Below, in pieces: positions 6,869-10,801 of a stretch of DNA of 10,801 nucleotides. The DNA is from Saprospiraceae bacterium UBA7687 (lineage in GTDB: Bacteria; Bacteroidota; Bacteroidia; Chitinophagales; Saprospiraceae), in assembly GCA_002482845.1 (NCBI GenBank), contig DLGT01000094.1:54315-65115 (forward strand). The letters run 5' to 3'. Positions within the stretch are counted from its first letter, which is position 1. Each line of letters starts with the position of its first letter. The notes beneath the pieces are model-generated. The model saw only the letters and a program-made list of their open reading frames with translations, ran no database searches and was not told the origin of the DNA. Position numbers and translations under genes: made by a program.

Positions 6869-7540
6869 ATGAATATCATTTTAATTTTATCAATTTTGGC
6901 ATTTGGAGCTATTGGAATGTTTTTAAGAAATTATTGGGATGTACAGCTCGAAAAGCTTTTTCAAAAACAAGTTGAAATTACATCTACAAGTAGAGCTATA
7001 GATGTTTTAAATAGTATGTTTGGTATAGATGTTAAGATTAATAAAATTGACAGGACAAAAGGGATTGGTGCCGATTATTATAGTCCTATTAATTATGAAT
7101 TTTATCTTACAGAAGATACAGAAAAGTATAATTCAGCATCAGTAACAATTGCATATTTTTTAGGTTTATTAAAACTTGTGTCTACAAAATCGGATTCAAC
7201 TGCGGCTTCCCTACCCATCTTAAGCATGGTATTAAATATTTCCTTAATCGTTTTTATAACTATTGGTACTTTTTCAGTCAATGAAGTTTATATTTATATT
7301 ATCGCTGGTATCTATATTACTCTAATTTTTCTTGAAATAATTTCTAATAGAATATATTTTCGATTAACACCATCATATGTAACAAAAACATTCAAGAAAA
7401 ATAAAATATTAATTTCTAAAGCTGACTTGATTTCATTGAATGAATATGTAAGTACAAGATGGTGGCAATTAGTTACGACGTTATTATTTAATAGGATACT
7501 TGTATCTTATTACTTCATTTTGAGATTGTTTAAAAAATAA
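6869..7540 (+). CDS. YugP-like membrane pseudo-metallopeptidase
   Basis: Last operon gene, 223 aa. Its layout follows the YugP-type zinc-metallopeptidase family (Zn_peptidase_2). It has an N-terminal membrane helix (about 2-19) and a cytosolic or peripheral segment. GADYYSPINYEFYLTED (67-83) corresponds to the family's DHYDP....V.LSE stretch. Hydrophobic helices follow at about 110-133 and 137-158, and a C-terminal segment (LISLNEYVSTRWWQLVTTLL) corresponds to the conserved VLNAAALTYVAA region. Where the family has AHEVGH, this protein has A95-Y-F-L-G-L100, so both zinc histidines and the catalytic glutamate are lost while the glycine stays. It should be an inactive scaffold or anchor rather than a protease. 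I chose ATG 6869 because the ATG at 6861 is out of frame and stops after three codons. Family assignment comes from memory of the motif order. Confidence 0.65.
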   Translation: MNIILILSILAFGAIGMFLRNYWDVQLEKLFQKQVEITSTSRAIDVLNSMFGIDVKINKIDRTKGIGADYYSPINYEFYLTEDTEKYNSASVTIAYFLGLLKLVSTKSDSTAASLPILSMVLNISLIVFITIGTFSVNEVYIYIIAGIYITLIFLEIISNRIYFRLTPSYVTKTFKKNKILISKADLISLNEYVSTRWWQLVTTLLFNRILVSYYFILRLFKK

Positions 7541-7548
7541 CATATTAG

Positions 7549-7734
7549 TCAATATTCACCAGTCTCCCTCATCCTATCTGCATACTTTGCCCTAATTTCC
7601 TTTTCTAGACATTCATATTCAGCATCCGTTATACTACTGTTATTATATGCCATAGCCTTAAGTAGCATCAACTCTTGGTACAAAGTAATATCATCATCCG
7701 GTGCAAAATCTTCTTGATCATCACTATGGTCCAT
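7549..7734 (-). CDS. Small acidic protein, 61 aa
   Basis: Minus-strand frame from ATG 7734 to TGA, convergent with the operon end only 8 bp away. The N-terminal third is very acidic (MDHSDDQEDFAPDDDI). The rest is one or two helices ending SITDAEYECLEKEIRAKYADR, which resembles SHOCT-type short helical motifs (xITxxEFExxKxxL). TAGATTTG, a full TAnnTTTG match, lies on the minus strand at 7765-7758, 24 bp before the start, without a good -33 partner. Compact and plausible as a real small gene, but short enough to be chance. Function unknown. Confidence 0.5.
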   Translation of the reverse strand: MDHSDDQEDFAPDDDITLYQELMLLKAMAYNNSSITDAEYECLEKEIRAKYADRMRETGEY

Positions 7735-7994
7735 AATAGGGTAATATTTTAGTTCTGCAAATCTACCAATAAATACTCATTTGAACTATACCATAAATTA
7801 AAGTGTAGCTGTAAAGCCTATCCCTCGAACTTTCCTACCACACAAAACAGATACAAAGTTAGCTACGGGAACTGAAACGTGTATGGTCCACTACGTTCTC
7901 CACCATACACTTATTCATTCCCTTGCGCTGTTACGTATCAGTTAGTATGGTCTAGTTGACTGTACACTTAGTTTTCATTTTATATTTATTAGTT
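7735..7994. other. Intergenic region with inverted repeat, no gene
   Basis: A 260-bp region between two genes pointing outwards from it (7734 minus, 7995 plus), so it should hold both promoters. It is less AT-rich than the operon. It carries the hairpin at 7879-7910 and two copies of GTATGGTC (7881-7888 and 7945-7952). No reading frame in it looks real. Confidence 0.4.
7879..7910. repeat. 9-bp inverted repeat, possible operator or hairpin
   Basis: GTGTATGGT (7879-7887) and ACCATACAC (7902-7910) are exact reverse complements separated by 14 bp. Half of the motif (GTATGGTC) recurs at 7945. The position between two divergently transcribed genes suits an operator for a dimeric repressor, though no regulator gene is present in the window. 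Confidence 0.4.
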
Positions 7995-8312
7995 ATGAGT
8001 ATTTTACCAGATGTAGTAGGTCGTTTTGAGTTAGGTAAGGTTTTGATCAGTTCAGGAGTTTATGCAGCTACTCTAGAGCGTTCACCGTTAGGTCCTTTTG
8101 TTCGATTTTGTTTAGAGCGTCATGTATTAGGTGATTGGGGTATTTGTCATCCAGATGATGTAGTCCATAATGATGCAGCAGTATCAGGTGGTGATTGTAT
8201 TTGTTCAGTTTATAATGTTCCTCCAGGAGTGTATAGACATCAGAGTTCAGTTTTAGTAGTTACAGAGGCAGATAGGTCATGTACTACTGTACTTTTTGAG
8301 TCTGAGTTTTAG
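7995..8312 (+). CDS. Plasmid-related protein family, 105 aa
   Basis: This small protein matches a family I know from plasmids, phages and integrative elements, commonly annotated 'plasmid-related protein' or hypothetical. Its signature is all here in order. FELGKVLISSGV (residues 10-21) corresponds to F.LG.LV.T.GA. RHVLGDWGICHPDD corresponds to RH..GDWG.L..ED. DAAVSGGDCICSVYNVPPG corresponds to N..AL..G.R.LSAY....G. VVTEADRSCTTVLFE corresponds to the invariant W.ITEADRS.TT.LLPEEY ending. Biochemical role unknown. I place the start at ATG 7995; the frame is open upstream to a TTG at 7956, but the family begins near the later M. Codon choice is T- and G-rich (GTT, AGT, GGT, TTT), unlike the A-rich operon, which suggests separate origin. 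Confidence 0.85.
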   Translation: MSILPDVVGRFELGKVLISSGVYAATLERSPLGPFVRFCLERHVLGDWGICHPDDVVHNDAAVSGGDCICSVYNVPPGVYRHQSSVLVVTEADRSCTTVLFESEF

Positions 8313-8399
8313 GTTATCTACCTTCTTTTTCAGATATGGGCTGTGGCAGTTTGGAAAAGTTAAATTATTTGACCCACCAATGAAGGAAGTAGTATTATT

Positions 8400-9079
8400 T
8401 TAACTTGTATACTCATTTAGCTTCTTATTAATTTTTGCACTTAGCTTGTGAATTGTTTCCTTACTGATCGCATTTGAAAAATGAGTATGAATATTTACGT
8501 TCTCATATTCATGTAACTCAAATTGATTTAGATTTTTCAAATTAATATTTTTAATATTTTGAAATAACACATCGCTTTTCGCTATCATCTGCAAATCTTT
8601 AAAGACACCCCACGCTATGAAAATTAACTTTGACTTATCATTTAAAAATTGATCTATTTTCTGTAAATGAATATAATTTGTTTTAGAATTAAGCAAATCT
8701 GAATAGACATTTTTTTCCTTATTAGCCATCCCGTATGTTGGTACGCCAATTAGTTCAACAAAAGATATTTTATCGCTAAAAATATCATTTAAACCAACTC
8801 TTGAAAATACATCATGATATTTCCACCCTTTAGTTTTAGTTGATTGCGGGAAACAGTTTAATTTAAAAGATGATGGACTTTATATTTTTTCCAAAAGGAA
8901 GTCCCATCCTCCAAATATTCAATTACTTTACTGAAATTTTCATTGTTTTCAATTTCAGCATTCCAATTAGCATCTCTACCAATAAAGATGATTTTAGCAT
9001 GCTTTGGATCGGCTCCTTGATAAGGTTTTACTTTAAATAGTTCATTAATTTGCGCTGACGGGTGAATACCGTATACCAT
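8400..9079 (-). pseudogene. UDG-like protein gene split by a -1 frameshift
   Basis: Two minus-strand frames make one gene. The first runs from ATG 9079 to TAA 8858-8860 (73 codons), containing GIHPSAQINELFKVKPYQGA, KIIFIGRDANW and KYKVHHLLN. The -1 frame then continues without a stop from about 8867 to 8400, reading LNCFPQSTKTKGWKYHDVFS, ISFVELIGVPTYG, KLIFIAWGVFKDL and NIHTHFSN. Joined, they give about 226 aa. IFIGRDANW fits the water-activating motif I of uracil-DNA glycosylases (GQDPYH) and HTHFSN could stand for their HPSPLS loop, so I infer a UDG-fold DNA-repair or defence protein. The join is either a one-base loss in the TTTTAAA run or programmed slippage (see 8861-8867). An ATG at 8729 could also start a shortened 109-aa product. 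Family call moderate. Confidence 0.6.
8861..8867 (-). other. T TTA AAT slippery heptamer at the frame break
   Basis: In the zero frame the minus strand reads CTT TTA AAT TAA. T TTA AAT fits the X XXY YYZ slippery rule exactly, and the zero-frame stop follows at once. Slipping back one base gives TTT AAA TTA AAC and enters the long downstream frame. The same bases are also a homopolymer junction where a one-base deletion is easy, so decay explains it equally well. Confidence 0.5.
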
Positions 9080-9129
9080 ATTTTCTTTTACCTAAAGACA
9101 CAAATTCATCATTTTACCCTAATTTAATA

Positions 9130-9294
9130 TAAAATAAAAACCGACCAGCAAAGATAATGCTCAACTTGTTTTTGTAAAGATCGGCGCCTTCGGTTTTGGC
9201 CAAAATTATATATACCTCCATCTTAGGTATATATTTTAGTCCAAAAATCTTGACAAAAACCCTCCCTTTATTTTTTACTGCTTATCGGATTTTG
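9130..9294. repeat. Hairpin element B, copy 1
   Basis: The first 29 bases (9130-9158) are identical to 10440-10468, and TTTGTAAAGATCG (9171-9183) recurs at 10481. The element folds on itself. The ends are AACCGACCAGCAAAGATAAT against CTGCTTATCGG-ATTTT. The middle stem pairs 9168-9181 (GTTTTTGTAAAGAT) with 9247-9260 (ATCTTGACAAAAAC), one mismatch. The inner stem pairs 9194-9216 with 9225-9246, from TTTTGG/CCAAAA to TATATACCT/AGGTATATA, with a 7-8 nt loop. A 12-nt bulge (9182-9193, CGGCGCCTTCGG) lies only on the 5' side. It sits directly upstream of the HNH-like gene. Confidence 0.8.
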
Positions 9295-9325
9295 TTTGTC
9301 CATCGTGTGTTTTCACCCTACGATA

Positions 9326-9361
9326 GCCAAAATAACTTATTACTAAGTTTTTGTTTTTGGC
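9326..9361. repeat. Secondary hairpin downstream of element B copy 1
   Basis: GCCAAAA (9326-9332) pairs with TTTTGGC (9355-9361), and inside it AACTTA (9334-9339) pairs with TAAGTT (9344-9349) around a TTAC loop. The TTTTGGC arm echoes the inner stem of element B (TTTTGGCC at 9194-9201), so this may be a worn extension of the same element. Confidence 0.4.
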
Positions 9362-9396
9362 CAGTAGCTTATTTTCTAAGGCCTAGTCATAGCTCA

Positions 9397-9432
9397 AGCC
9401 TGCCTGCCAAGGAACGATGGGAGGCTGTTTTT
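9397..9432 (+). terminator. Terminator-like hairpin
   Basis: AGCCTGCC (9397-9404) pairs with GGGAGGCT (9419-9426) with one G-G mismatch, followed by G and five T. It lies between element B and the promoter of the HNH-like gene and could stop + strand transcription coming from the element. No + strand gene precedes it, so its purpose is unclear. Confidence 0.4.
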
Positions 9433-9456
9433 ATATAAAATGATTTTTGCTTTTTT

Positions 9457-9490
9457 TTTGAACTAAATGTCACTGAATTAGATAACTTTG
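9457..9490 (+). promoter_or_regulatory. Promoter of the HNH-like gene
   Basis: TAACTTTG (9483-9490) fully matches the TAnnTTTG element and TTTG (9457-9460) provides a -33 element. The 22-bp spacing is slightly long, with 19-21 being usual. The leader to ATG 9518 would be about 20 nt. Confidence 0.5.
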
Positions 9491-9517
9491 CATAATTAAT
9501 ACTTTAGCTATATCTAT

Positions 9518-10402
9518 ATGCGTACACTTGATGAACTAATCGATATAAAAGATAGATTTATTAAAAAAGTAATAAATTCGCAAGAAGTCAAGTTCGAGCT
9601 TTGGCATGATTACAAAGAAGGAAATCGTTCTTGGCATGCCAAGGACTGGAAAGAGCGAAGATCTGAAATTCTTAAAGACAAATGTGAGATTTGCGAAAGT
9701 ATAGAAATTCTAACTATACAGCATCTTGAACATCCAAGAAAATATAATGAATATAGACAGGAAATATTAAAGGTCTTTACTTCACAATATTTAGACTCTA
9801 ATCCAAATATAGATATCATTGAGTTTAGCAAGTTTATAAATCAAAATTATAACTTTAAACCTAATCCACTTTGCCCTAAATGTTTAAATAATAAAATTAG
9901 CAAAAGAATACAGAAAAAACCCCCATATCTTTGTTCAGAATGCCGTAATGAGTTTGACATTCCTGCCCACAATAAACTTGAAGATTTGATTTATGGTTTC
10001 CTTTCCAATGAAGGGACAGTATATGAGCGTCAGAAATACTTTATCCCGAAGAAGTATAAAAATAAGCAAAGTAGTTTTGGCCAAGTAAAGTATTGGTTCC
10101 TAAGTTCAAAAGTAGAAGCCATATATTCCGATCAAATTGAGCATGACTCATTAATGAACTATTTAAATAACGTTATAAAATATTTATCTTTTGAAGAAAG
10201 TATAACAGCTTGTAAAAAATGTGCATCCTACTATGATCTCTATGAACTGGAATTATGTCCCATATGTAAAACTCACTATAAAGGCGTCAAATTTAATTCC
10301 TGCATTCCATGTCTCCCAGAAGATAAACGAAATAATGCATTAGCGAAAATTGAATTAGGCCGACAATTTTATGAAACGCACTTAAATCTAGGTATAAATT
10401 AA
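9518..10402 (+). CDS. HNH-like protein with several zinc knuckles
   Basis: A 294-aa protein. Residues 43-75 read WKERRSEILKDKCEICESIE followed by ILTIQHLEHPRKY, the arrangement of HNH nucleases: RR..IL..D.C..C, then a strand and a histidine pair. A later NPLCPKCLNNKI resembles the closing N-x-x-x-LCxxCHxxI of the family, but the usual last histidine is replaced (CLNNK). More CxxC pairs follow: LCSEC around 146, CKKC near 235, CPIC near 249 and CIPC near 265, so it binds several zinc ions. No membrane segments. I infer a DNA-binding protein related to HNH endonucleases, possibly inactive or diverged. The gene stands alone between the two copies of element B, with its own promoter. The ATG at 9518 fits the promoter; there is no earlier in-frame start. 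Confidence 0.75.
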   Translation: MRTLDELIDIKDRFIKKVINSQEVKFELWHDYKEGNRSWHAKDWKERRSEILKDKCEICESIEILTIQHLEHPRKYNEYRQEILKVFTSQYLDSNPNIDIIEFSKFINQNYNFKPNPLCPKCLNNKISKRIQKKPPYLCSECRNEFDIPAHNKLEDLIYGFLSNEGTVYERQKYFIPKKYKNKQSSFGQVKYWFLSSKVEAIYSDQIEHDSLMNYLNNVIKYLSFEESITACKKCASYYDLYELELCPICKTHYKGVKFNSCIPCLPEDKRNNALAKIELGRQFYETHLNLGIN

Positions 10403-10439
10403 GCTCATAAAAAGCACTAAAATACTAAAATTAATAAAG

Positions 10440-10617
10440 TAAAATAAAAACCGACCAGCAAAGATAATCCCTGCCCTAGCTTTGTAAAGATCGAGCCTTG
10501 CAGGTTTCGGTGCAAAATATGGTTTGGATGCAGTGCATTGCTTTGTTCCTGTATATTTTACACCGAAAATCTTGACAAAGCTGCCTCCCCAATTATTTGC
10601 TGCTTATCGGTTTTATT
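10440..10617. repeat. Hairpin element B, copy 2
   Basis: Second copy of the element at 9130, 38 bp after the HNH-like gene. The ends AAAACCGA-CCAGCAAAGATAAT (10447-10468) and ATTATTTGCTG-CTTATCGGTTTT (10592-10614) form an imperfect terminal inverted repeat. The middle stem is AGCTTTGTAAAGAT (10478-10491) with ATCTTGACAAAGCT (10569-10582), one A-G mismatch. The inner stem is TTTCGGTGCAAAATAT (10505-10520) with ATATTTTACACCGAAA (10553-10568), one mismatch. The loop is about 32 nt. A 13-nt 5' bulge (CGAGCCTTGCAGG) matches the bulge of copy 1. The sequence of the stems differs between copies while pairing is kept. Confidence 0.8.
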
Positions 10618-10801
10618 TATGGTATCCCATGTTTTTGGGAAACCACACTTCCAATGAAAAACATCAAATAGCAATCCCGCAACATACTACCAAAGACTTA
10701 AACACTAAGCACATAAATCATAGTGAGCATGCCAAATGAATTAGCAATTCTACATTTCTTCAGCAATTCCGCGAACGAAGCGCAGCGTAGTCCAGCAGCA
10801 T
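10618..10801. other. Right-hand region, no clear gene
   Basis: TCCCA (10625-10629) and TGGGA (10636-10640) form a short hairpin just after element B. The rest is AT-rich until 10768, where a GC-rich patch begins. On the minus strand 10801-10760 reads as 13 open codons, MLLDYAALRSRNC, then TGA; this might be the tail of a gene beyond the edge, or part of another repeat. It is too short to call. Confidence 0.3.

Noticed and set aside
9196..9438. Open + strand frames within both copies of element B (also 10524-10739)
   Set aside because: Similar pieces appear (YFSPKILTKTLP and YFTPKILTKLPP), but this follows from the repeat itself; the paired changes in the arms fit structure, not protein, and the frames have no plausible start signals.
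9130..10617. Element B as integron attC sites around a gene cassette
   Set aside because: The overall plan (hairpin, one gene between) fits, and GCTCAAC at 9159-9165 matches the RYYYAAC box, but copy 2 lacks it and neither copy shows a GTTRRRY partner at the right place. No integrase is present in the window.

Overview
The window looks like an accessory island of a Bacteroidota genome. It is strongly AT-rich. Start codons sit behind A-rich leaders rather than Shine-Dalgarno boxes. Several genes are preceded by TAnnTTTG, the -7 element of the Bacteroidota primary sigma factor, most convincingly TTTC-N19-TATATTTG before the gene at 724. A gene of the family often annotated as 'plasmid-related protein' (7995-8312), broken reading frames and two independent pairs of direct repeats support a mobile or recombining neighbourhood. 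The species cannot be told.

Layout. Positions 1-470 carry short coding-like frames on the minus strand that look decayed or belong to very small overlapping genes. A 126-bp repeat (470-595) is followed by a lone acidic 214-aa protein gene (724-1368), and a second copy of the repeat follows at 1490-1615. The centre (1864-7540) is a compact five-gene + strand operon with gaps of only 11-24 bp. It encodes a J-like protein without an HPD motif but with a zinc ribbon and two membrane helices, a small GrpE-reminiscent protein, an 829-aa Hsp70 with a long helical C-terminal extension, a TerB-fold protein, and a membrane protein that reads as a YugP-type zinc metallopeptidase stripped of its HExxH motif.

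Downstream lie a tiny acidic gene on the minus strand (7549-7734), the plasmid-related gene, and a minus-strand uracil-DNA-glycosylase-like gene split by a -1 frameshift at a T TTA AAT heptamer (8400-9079). Last comes an HNH/zinc-ribbon protein gene (9518-10402), bracketed by two copies of a ~170-bp element. Each copy folds into a long hairpin, and the two arms change in concert between the copies.

The genes probably work together in the central operon. A dedicated Hsp70 with its own J-like partner and possible exchange factor, a TerB protein and two membrane proteins suggests a membrane-tethered chaperone machine for stress or phage conflict. That role is an inference from gene content and neighbourhood; nothing in the sequence proves it. 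The most unusual DNA structures are the covarying hairpin repeats around the HNH gene.
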